Shown: piece after piece, positions 18,624-27,324 of the stretch
How positions within the stretch are numbered: position 1 is the stretch's first letter
How the letters are laid out: each line of letters opens with the position of its first letter
Origin: an uncultured Flavobacteriaceae bacterium
GTDB taxonomy: Bacteria > Bacteroidota > Bacteroidia > Flavobacteriales > Flavobacteriaceae
Direction: 5' to 3'
DNA: 64,000 bases
Assembly: GCA_947497245.1 (NCBI GenBank)
Contig: CANMFO010000001.1
Span: forward strand, 1,550,001 to 1,614,000
Position numbers and translations under genes: made by a program
Notes under the pieces: model-generated
Told to the model about the DNA's origin: nothing
Seen by the model: the letters and a program-made list of their open reading frames with translations, nothing else
The model's database searches: none

Positions 18624-19887
18624 ATGGGCCTGGGCCTGGGTCCCCGTGCTCTATTTTACCCAAGGCCTGCCCTACGTACTGGTGGTGGCCGTATCGGTTA
18701 TCATGTACAAGAAACTAGGGGTCAGCAACGCGGATATAGGGCTGTACACCAGTTGGCTGTACCTGCCCTGGGTGATCAAGCCCTTGTGGAGTCCGTTTGT
18801 GGATTTGAAAAGCACCAAGCGCAACTGGTTCTTGCTCATGCAATTGATTGTGTCATTAGCATTGTTGGGGGTCGGGCTCACCTTGCCCACGAATATCTTT
18901 TTTGTCACTTCCCTGGCCTGTTTTTGGATGGCGGCCTTTGCCTCGGCCACCAACGATATTGCTGCGGACGGTTACTATATGATAGGACTTACGGAGGAGA
19001 AACAGTCTTTTTTCGTGGGGCTTAGAAGCACCTTCTATAAACTATCCACCGTCACCGGACAGGGCCTTTTGGTCATTTTGGCCGGTTTTCTGGAAAATCA
19101 TTTTGGCGATAATACCAAAGCATGGTCCTACACCATGATATGCGCCGCCTTTTTAATGCTATTGCTCACCCTATCCAATTTTTTTGTTACCCCAAAATTT
19201 GAAACTTCCCGGGCAATCGCCCTGGACAAACCAAAGAGTTTTTTGGAAGTCTTCGTTTCCTTTTTTAAAAAACCCGGTATTTGGTTGGCATTGGCCTTCA
19301 TTCTGCTTTTCAGATTGGGCGAGTCACAGCTGGTCAAAATGGCTGCTCCCTTTTTACTCGACCCCGTCGCTGAAGGCGGATTGGGGTATTCAACATCGGA
19401 AGTCGGTACGATCTACGGAACCATCGGCGTGATCATGCTCACGGTCGGCGGGATTCTCGGGGGAATTCTTATTTCCAAACACGGACTAAAAAAATGGATG
19501 CTGCCCATGTTGCTTGCCCTAAACGCACCCAATGCCCTGTACGCCCTGTTGGCACTGACCAAGACCACGAGCATCATAGCGGTAACGGGAACCGTGATGA
19601 TCGAGCAATTCGGTTATGGTTTTGGTATTGCTGGCTTCATGGTCTATCTCATCTACATCGCGGAGGGAAAGTCCAAAACCTCGCACTATGCGATTGCCAC
19701 CGGCTTCATGGCCCTGGGCATGATGCTACCAGGGCTTATTAGCGGTTTCATGCAAGAGTGGTTGGGTTACGGCGGCTTTTTTGTATGGGTCGTGATTGCC
19801 GCTTTTCCGGCCATTCTACTATTAAAATATATTTCCTATCCGGCCGATTTTGGCAAAGCGAAAAATGAAGATGTGGAACATGTTTGA
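18607..19887 (+). CDS. AmpG-like muropeptide permease (MFS/PAT family)
   Basis: A 426-aa inner-membrane transporter with about 12 hydrophobic segments. The start WVPVLYFTQGLPYVLV and the segment WLYLPWVIKPLWSPFVD are typical of the AmpG/PAT branch of the major facilitator superfamily, which imports GlcNAc-anhydroMurNAc peptides by proton symport. FASATNDIAADGYY is a further AmpG-type signature. It overlaps the upstream lipoprotein gene by 17 nt and the downstream NagZ gene by about 23 nt, so translation is probably coupled. Its neighbours NagZ, AnmK and MurQ handle exactly the products AmpG would bring in, which strengthens the call over a generic MFS transporter. Confidence 0.87.
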   Translation: MIQKNKWAWAWVPVLYFTQGLPYVLVVAVSVIMYKKLGVSNADIGLYTSWLYLPWVIKPLWSPFVDLKSTKRNWFLLMQLIVSLALLGVGLTLPTNIFFVTSLACFWMAAFASATNDIAADGYYMIGLTEEKQSFFVGLRSTFYKLSTVTGQGLLVILAGFLENHFGDNTKAWSYTMICAAFLMLLLTLSNFFVTPKFETSRAIALDKPKSFLEVFVSFFKKPGIWLALAFILLFRLGESQLVKMAAPFLLDPVAEGGLGYSTSEVGTIYGTIGVIMLTVGGILGGILISKHGLKKWMLPMLLALNAPNALYALLALTKTTSIIAVTGTVMIEQFGYGFGIAGFMVYLIYIAEGKSKTSHYAIATGFMALGMMLPGLISGFMQEWLGYGGFFVWVVIAAFPAILLLKYISYPADFGKAKNEDVEHV

Positions 19888-21487
19888 TTACCAAAGGAAG
19901 AAGACCGACCTCAGCCTTTTCGAAAAAGTGGGCCAACTGTTTATGCCCGCAGCCTTTGTCAACGATACCGAGGCCGAAGTTCGGGAATTGGAAAAGCAGA
20001 TTCGGGAACAACATGTGGGCGGGCTCTGCTTTTTCCATAGCCGCGCAAGTGCGGCCACCAACTATGAGGGAAAAAAGGAAGTCGTTTACAATGCAAGGAG
20101 TTTTGACACCCTCAGAAACCTTATCGTTCGCTATCAACGGGCGGCCAAGTACCCCCTATTGATCGCTATCGATGCCGAATGGGGGTTGGCCATGCGTATT
20201 GAAAATACGCCCCAGTACCCCTACGCCATCACATTGGGAGCGGTCCAAGACCATCCCGAGCTCCTTTATGAGGTAGGAAAAAACATTGCCCGGGACTGTA
20301 GGGCCGCGGGCATACATTGGAATTTGGCCCCCGTGGTCGATATCAACAACAATCCGGACAATCCGGTCATTGGTTACCGTTCCTTTGGCGAGGATAAATG
20401 GGAGGTGGCCCAAAAGGCACTGGCTTTTGTCAAAGGAACCCAGAGCGAAGGGGTTTTGACCAGTATCAAGCACTTTCCAGGGCATGGGGATACGGCCGTT
20501 GATTCGCACTTGGGACTCCCGTTGATCGACAAATCCAAAGAAGCACTGTTGGACAATGAACTCCATCCTTTCCAACGACTGATCGATGAGGGGGTCGATT
20601 CGGTAATGGTGGGGCATTTGTCCGTACCTTCCCTGGCGGCGGGAAAATTGATTTCCTCCAGTATTTCCAAAGATATTATCAAAGGGGTTTTAAGAAATGA
20701 AATGGGCTTCGAAGGGGTGGTCATTTCCGATGCGCTCAATATGCACGCCGTGTCAAGGGAATACCCTGTCAAAGGGGAACTGGAATGGTTGGCATTTGAC
20801 GCGGGGAACGATGTGCTCTGCTTTGCGGAACATACGCGGGAGGGCATCGCGACCATTCTTCAAAAAGCGACCGAAGCACAGATCAATGAAAGCTTTGAGC
20901 GCGTATGGGCCCTTAAGGAAAAAGCAATGGGGAACCCTGGGGGCAAAACGGTCCCGACTTTGTCGGATGCCGATAGTTTGAACGCAAGACTCGCCCGGGA
21001 GTGCTTGACCCGTTTAGTGGGAAAAGCGTCGGACTTGGTCGATTTTAAAAGTAAGGGGTTTGTTGGATTGTCCATGGTCCAAAGCGGGGAAAATCCTTTT
21101 TTTGCCTCTATTCGCACAAAAAAAGCTTTTCCGGGAATTTCCAACACCGATTATACCCTTTCGGAACTTGAAAACCGGCTAAAAAGTGAAGCCAATATCC
21201 TTTTGGCACTCTATCCACCGCAGGTAAAGCCTACGGCCAACTTTGGCCTTTCGGCCACCGAACTGAACTTTATAAACTCGCTTTTGGAGACAAAAAACGT
21301 GGTGCTTTATCTTTTTGGGAATCCATATGTCCTTAAGCTTTTAAATATTGGAACGACCCGGACCACGGTTGTTGCGTATCAAAATTTGGAGGCGTTCCAA
21401 CACCTTGCCGCTGAGCATTTTTTGGGTAATTTTAAGGCCAAGGGGAAACTCCCCGTCCAGACAAAAAACAAGCTGCCAAATGAGTGA
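19865..21487 (+). CDS. nagZ: Cytoplasmic beta-N-acetylglucosaminidase NagZ (GH3), two-domain form
   Basis: A 540-aa GH3 enzyme that removes GlcNAc from imported GlcNAc-anhydroMurNAc. KHFPGHGDT (residues 202-210) is the NagZ hallmark loop with the His-Asp acid/base pair, and D289 in VISDALNMHA is the nucleophile. The first 345 residues match the E. coli-sized catalytic domain. About 190 further residues form a second domain, as in the longer Bacillus type. There is no signal peptide, so it works in the cytoplasm, consistent with the AmpG-like gene it overlaps. ATG at 19865 is preferred; a TTG at 19850 and ATGs at 19871 and 19880 are alternatives. Its last 8 nt overlap the methyltransferase gene. 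Confidence 0.92.
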   Translation: MKMWNMFDYQRKKTDLSLFEKVGQLFMPAAFVNDTEAEVRELEKQIREQHVGGLCFFHSRASAATNYEGKKEVVYNARSFDTLRNLIVRYQRAAKYPLLIAIDAEWGLAMRIENTPQYPYAITLGAVQDHPELLYEVGKNIARDCRAAGIHWNLAPVVDINNNPDNPVIGYRSFGEDKWEVAQKALAFVKGTQSEGVLTSIKHFPGHGDTAVDSHLGLPLIDKSKEALLDNELHPFQRLIDEGVDSVMVGHLSVPSLAAGKLISSSISKDIIKGVLRNEMGFEGVVISDALNMHAVSREYPVKGELEWLAFDAGNDVLCFAEHTREGIATILQKATEAQINESFERVWALKEKAMGNPGGKTVPTLSDADSLNARLARECLTRLVGKASDLVDFKSKGFVGLSMVQSGENPFFASIRTKKAFPGISNTDYTLSELENRLKSEANILLALYPPQVKPTANFGLSATELNFINSLLETKNVVLYLFGNPYVLKLLNIGTTRTTVVAYQNLEAFQHLAAEHFLGNFKAKGKLPVQTKNKLPNE

Positions 21488-22142
21488 TGGGATACTAGCC
21501 TCCTGGAGAAAGAATGCCGACGAATGGGTGCGCGTCTTAGCCGCGGACCGCATTCCGTCCCGACGGCATACGAACAGGGCCATCCTGGAAGTGATCAAAG
21601 CCCAGGCCGCCGATAACGTACTGGATTGTGGCTGTGGGGAAGGATGGTTGACACGGGCCATCTCCGACATGGGAAAGACCGCTGTCGGTACCGATGCCAT
21701 CGACACCCTTATAGAACATGCGGAGAAAACCGGCAAAGGGCAATACCACCAACTCAGTTATGAAACAATCATGGAAGGCACCCTCATTCCTGGAAACCCC
21801 TTCGACCTAGCGGTATTCAACTTTTCGCTATACTTGGAGGATGGGGTGATTCCCTTGCTGAAAAGCATTAAGAAAATGCTGATGGAAAACGGGAAGATCC
21901 TCGTTCAGACCCTGCATCCTTTTTTCCTGATGCAGCAAGGGTTGGACTATCGGAGCCAATGGATCTCGGATTCTTGGAAGGGATTGCCCGGAAATTTTGA
22001 GGATGGGCACCCCTGGTACGCCCGGACCTTCGAAGATTGGCACCAGGTTTTTACCGATTGCGGACTCCGCCCCAAAACTGTCAAAGAAGTTTCCAACGAA
22101 CATGGAGAACCCCTCTCGGTACTCTTTGTCCTAACCCAATAA
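21480..22142 (+). CDS. Class I SAM-dependent methyltransferase
   Basis: A 220-aa methyltransferase. Motif I is VLDCGCGEGWLTRAI with the acidic residue of motif II in TDAIDTLIEHAE, then FDLAVFNFSLYLED (motif IV region) and LMENGKILVQTLHPF (motif VI region). The start is set by the ATGAGTGA overlap with the nagZ stop codon; the upstream open frame lies wholly inside nagZ and is a shadow. Three bases separate its stop from anmK. The substrate is not recognisable. Tight coupling on both sides means it is made together with the recycling enzymes, but no methylation step is known in that pathway. Confidence 0.85.
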   Translation: MSDGILASWRKNADEWVRVLAADRIPSRRHTNRAILEVIKAQAADNVLDCGCGEGWLTRAISDMGKTAVGTDAIDTLIEHAEKTGKGQYHQLSYETIMEGTLIPGNPFDLAVFNFSLYLEDGVIPLLKSIKKMLMENGKILVQTLHPFFLMQQGLDYRSQWISDSWKGLPGNFEDGHPWYARTFEDWHQVFTDCGLRPKTVKEVSNEHGEPLSVLFVLTQ

Positions 22143-22145
22143 GAT

Positions 22146-23222
22146 ATGAAAAAGTACAAAGTCATCGGTCTAATGTCGGGCACCTCCTTGGATGGCTTGG
22201 ACCTCGCCTATTGTCATATCTGGAAGATGGATGATACGTGGGAGTTTGAAATCAAGGAAACCAAAAGTATTTCCTATTCTCCAGAAATGCGGGCCGAGTT
22301 GAAGGGATCTATTTTTCTTTCGGCAGATGGACTGCTCTCATTAAACAATGGCTATGGGACCTGGTTGGGCGAACAGGTGAAGCGATTTATCAGGCAAAGG
22401 TCCCTGGCCGTGGATTGCATCGCCAGTCACGGCCATACCACACATCACCAACCGGAAAGCGGGCTTACCTATCAAATAGGGTCCGGACAGCATTTGGCAA
22501 ATGCCAGCGGCCATAAGGTAGTCTGTGATTTTAGGACCAACGACGTCGCTTTGGGCGGGCAGGGCGCTCCTTTGGTGCCCATTGGCGACAGCCTGTTCTT
22601 TGGGCAGTACAGCTTCTGTCTCAACCTTGGGGGTATCAGCAATGTATCCTTTGAGTCAAAGGGAAAGCGTATTGCCTACGACATAGGCCTGGCCAATATG
22701 ATTCTGAACCACATCACCCGAAAAATCGGTATGGACTATGATGCGGGTGGAAAAATGGCCCGAAGCGGTACCTTGAACCCCGATATGTTGCGGCGGCTCA
22801 ATTCGCTCGAATATTATCTGCTTCCCCATCCGAAGTCTATCGGCTACGAATGGTTTGTGGAAGAGGTAGCGCCCATAGTGGACAGCACGGATGACAGCAC
22901 GGAAAATTTGCTCCATACCGCCATCCACCATATCTGTGAAAAAGTCGCCCTACAAATCGACCGGAACGTCAAAAAAGCATACCGGACCCTATTTGTGACC
23001 GGAGGAGGGGCATTGAACGAATTTCTAATTGAGACTTTACAGGAAAAGTTGGGGACGGGGACCAAGGTGGTCACTCCGTCCAAAACCCTTATCGAATTCA
23101 AGGAAGCTTTGGTCTTCGCCTTGATGGGGGTATTGCGGCTAGAACAGGAAATCAACGTTCTCCGTTCGGTCACCGGGGCAAAAAGAGATTCTTCAAGTGG
23201 TGTTTTGTACCTGCCCAATTGA
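22146..23222 (+). CDS. anmK: Anhydro-N-acetylmuramic acid kinase
   Basis: AnmK opens the 1,6-anhydro ring of anhMurNAc while phosphorylating it with ATP, giving MurNAc-6-P for MurQ. The 358-aa protein begins with the family signature GLMSGTSLDGLDLAY (nucleotide loop), and carries ASHGHTTHHQP, FRTNDVALGGQGAPLVP with the catalytic Asp, LNLGGISNVSF, and LFVTGGGALNEFL near the C terminus. It has no signal peptide and full length for the family. As the last gene of the operon it is followed by 76 nt without a clear terminator before the acetate-uptake genes. Confidence 0.95.
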   Translation: MKKYKVIGLMSGTSLDGLDLAYCHIWKMDDTWEFEIKETKSISYSPEMRAELKGSIFLSADGLLSLNNGYGTWLGEQVKRFIRQRSLAVDCIASHGHTTHHQPESGLTYQIGSGQHLANASGHKVVCDFRTNDVALGGQGAPLVPIGDSLFFGQYSFCLNLGGISNVSFESKGKRIAYDIGLANMILNHITRKIGMDYDAGGKMARSGTLNPDMLRRLNSLEYYLLPHPKSIGYEWFVEEVAPIVDSTDDSTENLLHTAIHHICEKVALQIDRNVKKAYRTLFVTGGGALNEFLIETLQEKLGTGTKVVTPSKTLIEFKEALVFALMGVLRLEQEINVLRSVTGAKRDSSSGVLYLPN

Positions 23223-23298
23223 AGTTTACGGTACAAATGCCTATATTGGAATTCAAAGAACGAACAACATAGACCAGAACATCTAATACAACCAAAAA

Positions 23299-23559
23299 AT
23301 GTCAGACAAACAAAAAAAAGCATCGGCCTACTGGAGGGAAAACGTCCGCTATCTCTTTATTCTACTATCCATTTGGTTCGTTGTCTCCTACGGGGCGGGA
23401 ATCCTTTTCAAAGATGCCCTCAATACTATAAAAATTGGTGGTTTCGAGCTTGGTTTCTGGTTTGCCCAGCAAGGTTCCATCTATGTTTTTGTTATTCTCA
23501 TTTTTGTCTACGTACGGCTTATGAACAAACTGGACAAGAAATACGGCTTTGACGAATAG
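23299..23559 (+). CDS. DUF4212 small subunit of a sodium/solute symporter
   Basis: An 86-aa inner-membrane protein with two hydrophobic segments (YLFILLSIWFVVSYGAGILF and FWFAQQGSIYVFVILIFVYV) and a charged C-terminal tail ending in DKKYGFDE. This fits DUF4212 proteins, small partners encoded directly before solute symporters of the VC_2705 type. It lies 28 nt before the symporter, as expected. The exact role of the subunit is not known. Confidence 0.9.
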   Translation: MSDKQKKASAYWRENVRYLFILLSIWFVVSYGAGILFKDALNTIKIGGFELGFWFAQQGSIYVFVILIFVYVRLMNKLDKKYGFDE

Positions 23560-23587
23560 ATTTACCAACCTTTAACCAAAAAATAAT

Positions 23588-25300
23588 ATGACTGTTCAAA
23601 CATGGACGTACATTCTAGTCGGAATCACATTTGCACTATACATCGGTATTGCCATTTGGTCCCGGGCAGGTTCTACCAAAGAGTTTTATGTGGCCGGTGG
23701 GGGCGTTTCCCCTTTGGCCAACGGAATGGCCACAGCAGCGGACTGGATGTCGGCGGCGTCATTTATCTCCATGGCGGGAATCATTGCCTTTGCCGGTTAT
23801 GACGGTTCCGTATATCTGATGGGCTGGACGGGGGGCTATGTGCTCCTTGCCCTGCTTTTGGCCCCTTATCTTCGAAAGTTCGGGAAATTTACCGTACCCG
23901 ACTTCATTGGGGACCGTTACTATTCCAAGACCGCGCGGATCGTTGCCGTGATCTGTGCCCTAATCGTTTCGTTTACCTATGTGGCCGGTCAAATGCGGGG
24001 GGTCGGGGTCGTTTTCTCACGGTTCTTGGAAGTGGACATCAACACCGGGGTGGTCATCGGTATGGTGATCGTTCTGTTCTATGCCGTCTTGGGCGGAATG
24101 AAAGGCATCACCTATACACAAGTGGCCCAATACTGCGTTTTGATCTTTGCCTTTATGGTGCCCGCAATTTTTATTTCCATCCAAATGACGGGGAATCCGG
24201 TTCCCCAGTTGGGCATGGGTTCCACCATGAACGATGGATCGGGAGTGTATTTGTTGGATAAATTGAATGGCCTCTCCACCCAACTCGGGTTCGCCGAGTA
24301 TACGTCAGGGTCCAAAAGCACCATGGACGTTTTTGCGATTACCTTGGCCCTTATGGTAGGGACGGCCGGGCTTCCGCATGTTATCGTCCGTTTCTTTACG
24401 GTGAAACGGGTAAGGGATGCGCGCAAGTCTGCGGGACTGGCCCTTCTGTTAATCGCCATTTTATACACGACCGCTCCCGCCGTTGCCGTGTTCGCAAGGA
24501 CCAATATGATCAATACGGTGAGCGATCAGGAGTATGCCGAGATGCCGGAGTGGTTCAAAAACTGGGAGGAAACCGGTCTACTAAAATTCAACGACAAGAA
24601 CGGGGACGGAAAAATTCAATATGTGGCCGATGGGAAGCGCAACGAACTGGTGGTGGACAGGGACATCATGGTGTTGGCCAATCCAGAGATCGCGAACCTT
24701 CCGGCCTGGGTCATTGCCCTGGTAGCGGCAGGTGGACTGGCGGCCGCATTATCTACCGCTGCAGGATTGCTTCTGGTCATTTCTTCCTCGGTGTCCCATG
24801 ATTTGATCAAAAAGGTATTCGTGCCCAATATCACCGAAAAAGGGGAACTTTGGGCAGCAAGGGCAGCGGCCACAGTGGCGGTGGTGATCGCTGGCTACTT
24901 TGGCATCAATCCGCCCGGTTTTGTTGCGGCGGTGGTGGCCCTGGCCTTCGGACTGGCCGCTGCATCGTTCTTTCCAGCGATCGTCCTGGGAATCTTTTAT
25001 AAAAAAATGAACAAGGAGGGTGCCATTGCGGGCATGATCGTGGGTATTTCCCTAATGCTGTTTTACATGCTGAAATTTAAGTTTGGCATTTTTGACGGGG
25101 GAAAGGAAGCCGTGGCCGGTTTGAGCCAAGATTGGTGGTTTGGCATCTCCCCGGAAGGATTTGGAACAATCGCCATGCTTGTAAACTTCGCGGTATCGAT
25201 CATCGTGATGCAATTTACCGAAGCGCCCCCCAAAGCGGTGCAGGAGATTGTGGAGGACATTCGGATTCCCAGCGGTGCCGGAGAGGCCTCCGAACATTGA
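23588..25300 (+). CDS. Sodium:solute symporter (SSS family, acetate-permease-like large subunit)
   Basis: A 570-aa inner-membrane transporter of the SSS family with about 13 hydrophobic segments. SRAGSTKEFYVAGGGVSP, NGMATAADWMSAASFI and GLPHVIVRFFTVKRV are the core signatures shared with cation/acetate symporters of the ActP type. A hydrophilic insertion around residues 310-360 contains DKNGDGKIQYVADG, which resembles a Ca-binding loop. It follows its DUF4212 partner and precedes acetyl-CoA synthetase by 36 nt, so acetate or a related short acid is the likely substrate. Specificity is inferred from neighbours. Confidence 0.9.
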   Translation: MTVQTWTYILVGITFALYIGIAIWSRAGSTKEFYVAGGGVSPLANGMATAADWMSAASFISMAGIIAFAGYDGSVYLMGWTGGYVLLALLLAPYLRKFGKFTVPDFIGDRYYSKTARIVAVICALIVSFTYVAGQMRGVGVVFSRFLEVDINTGVVIGMVIVLFYAVLGGMKGITYTQVAQYCVLIFAFMVPAIFISIQMTGNPVPQLGMGSTMNDGSGVYLLDKLNGLSTQLGFAEYTSGSKSTMDVFAITLALMVGTAGLPHVIVRFFTVKRVRDARKSAGLALLLIAILYTTAPAVAVFARTNMINTVSDQEYAEMPEWFKNWEETGLLKFNDKNGDGKIQYVADGKRNELVVDRDIMVLANPEIANLPAWVIALVAAGGLAAALSTAAGLLLVISSSVSHDLIKKVFVPNITEKGELWAARAAATVAVVIAGYFGINPPGFVAAVVALAFGLAAASFFPAIVLGIFYKKMNKEGAIAGMIVGISLMLFYMLKFKFGIFDGGKEAVAGLSQDWWFGISPEGFGTIAMLVNFAVSIIVMQFTEAPPKAVQEIVEDIRIPSGAGEASEH

Positions 25301-25336
25301 ATTTTTGATTAATTTTAAGTACAAAGCATATAAAAC

Positions 25337-27244
25337 ATGAGCAATTACCATATTAAACACTTAGAGGAGTACTATCAGGTTTATCGAAAGTCGGTCCGGA
25401 ACCCTGAGGGATTTTGGGAAGAAATCGCGGAGGAACATTTTATCTGGAGAAAAAAATGGGACAACGTACTGAGCTGGGATTTTACCAAACCGGAAATCAA
25501 ATGGTTCGAGGGGGCCCGGCTCAATATAACAGAAAACTGCATCGACCGGCATTTGCCCACGCGGGGCAACAAAACTGCCATTCTCTTCGAACCCAATGAT
25601 CCAAAAGAAGAAGCCGAACATATCACCTACCGGCAATTGCACGAACGGGTATGTCGAATGGCAAATGTACTGGTTGAAAAGGGCATAAAAAAAGGAGATC
25701 GCGTCTGCATCTACCTCCCGATGATTCCGGAATTGGCCATCTCCGTTTTGGCCTGTGCCCGTGTGGGCGCCATACATTCTGTAGTATTTGCGGGGTTCTC
25801 GGCCAATGCACTCTCCACTCGAATCAACGATTCGGACTGTAAAATGGTCATCACTTCCGACGGCTCCTATCGCGGGGCCAAGACCATTGACCTGAAGGGA
25901 ATTGTGGACAAGGCCCTGGAGAGCTGTCCCGGTGTCGCATCGGTATTGGTCGCCAAGCGGACTGGGTCCGATATCAATATGATCGATGGAAGGGATCAGT
26001 GGTTGCAACCCTTGCTGGATGATGCCTATGCGGACTATGTGGCCCAGGTAATGGATGCCGAAGACCCTCTTTTTATCCTTTATACCTCTGGATCTACAGG
26101 AAAACCCAAGGGGATGGTCCACACCACAGCGGGATATATGGTGTACACCGCCTATACTTTTAAAAATGCCTTTCAATACAGGGAAGAGGACGTGTATTGG
26201 TGCACGGCCGATATTGGATGGATCACAGGACATTCCTATATCATCTATGGACCGCTTGCCAACGGGGCCACCACCCTAATGTTCGAAGGGGTTCCCTCCT
26301 ATCCGGACTTCGGAAGGTTTTGGCAGGTTGTTGAAAAGCACAAGGTAAATCAGTTTTATACCGCACCCACGGCCATAAGGGCCTTGGCCAAGGAAAACCT
26401 GGACTTTGTGGAACAGTACGATCTTTCAAGCCTGAAAGTACTGGGTTCGGTCGGTGAACCCATTAACGAGGAAGCTTGGCACTGGTACAATAACAATATC
26501 GGCAAAAAAAACAGTCCCATCATCGACACATGGTGGCAAACGGAGACCGGGGGCATCATGATCACCCCGATTCCCTACGTTACCCCAACGACGCCGACCT
26601 ATGCGACGCTTCCCTTCATAGGCGTACAACCGGCCTTAATGGATGAAGATGGTAAGGAGATAATAGGGAACCAGGTCGATGGGAGACTATGCATCAAATT
26701 CCCATGGCCCTCTATGGCGCGGACCATTTGGGGCGACCATGGTCGATACAAGGACACGTATTTTTCTGCCTATAAAAACAATTATTTCACCGGGGACGGC
26801 GCCCTTCGCGATGCCGTAGGTTACTACCGGATCACGGGACGCGTGGACGACGTCATTATTGTATCGGGCCATAACTTGGGCACTGCGCCCATCGAAGATT
26901 CCATAAACGAGCATCCTGCAGTAGCGGAGTCCGCCATCGTGGGCTTCCCTCACGATGTCAAAGGGAATGCGCTCTATGGGTATGTAATCCTAAAGGAAAC
27001 AGGGGAAAGCAGAGATCGGGACAACCTGCGCAAGGAAATCAACCAACAGATTACGGAGCAGATCGGACCTATTGCCAAATTGGATAAGATCCAATTCGTA
27101 CCAGGCCTCCCCAAGACGCGGAGTGGTAAGATCATGAGACGTATCCTTAGAAAAATTGCTTCAAAGGACACCTCCAACTTGGGCGATACCAGTACATTGC
27201 TGAACCCCGAGGTGGTAAAGGACATCATGGACAACGCTTTGTAG
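25337..27244 (+). CDS. acs: Acetyl-CoA synthetase (AMP-forming)
   Basis: Acs activates acetate to acetyl-CoA with ATP through acetyl-AMP in the cytoplasm. The 635-aa protein has the A3 motif YTSGSTGKPKG, the conserved WWQTETGG that shapes the acetate pocket with its Trp, the hinge region GRVDDVIIVSGHNLG, and the C-terminal PKTRSGKIMRRILRKI with the catalytic, acetylation-controlled Lys. Length is close to the family norm of 650. It follows the solute symporter in the same direction, so the three genes form an acetate uptake and activation unit. Confidence 0.95.
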   Translation: MSNYHIKHLEEYYQVYRKSVRNPEGFWEEIAEEHFIWRKKWDNVLSWDFTKPEIKWFEGARLNITENCIDRHLPTRGNKTAILFEPNDPKEEAEHITYRQLHERVCRMANVLVEKGIKKGDRVCIYLPMIPELAISVLACARVGAIHSVVFAGFSANALSTRINDSDCKMVITSDGSYRGAKTIDLKGIVDKALESCPGVASVLVAKRTGSDINMIDGRDQWLQPLLDDAYADYVAQVMDAEDPLFILYTSGSTGKPKGMVHTTAGYMVYTAYTFKNAFQYREEDVYWCTADIGWITGHSYIIYGPLANGATTLMFEGVPSYPDFGRFWQVVEKHKVNQFYTAPTAIRALAKENLDFVEQYDLSSLKVLGSVGEPINEEAWHWYNNNIGKKNSPIIDTWWQTETGGIMITPIPYVTPTTPTYATLPFIGVQPALMDEDGKEIIGNQVDGRLCIKFPWPSMARTIWGDHGRYKDTYFSAYKNNYFTGDGALRDAVGYYRITGRVDDVIIVSGHNLGTAPIEDSINEHPAVAESAIVGFPHDVKGNALYGYVILKETGESRDRDNLRKEINQQITEQIGPIAKLDKIQFVPGLPKTRSGKIMRRILRKIASKDTSNLGDTSTLLNPEVVKDIMDNAL

Positions 27245-27284
27245 GTACCATCCCATAGTGGAGCACTGTCGAAATGGGAAAACA

Positions 27285-27320
27285 AAGGCAAGGTCCGCCC
27301 GCCGGGGCGACCTGCGCCTT
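27285..27320. terminator. Possible bidirectional terminator between acs and the efflux gene
   Basis: An interrupted GC-rich hairpin: AAGGC/GCCTT, AGGT/ACCT and CGCCC/GGGCG pair around a GCCG loop. It lies between two convergent genes. There is no strong U-run on either side, so function is uncertain. Confidence 0.4.
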
Positions 27321-27324
27321 CCGA

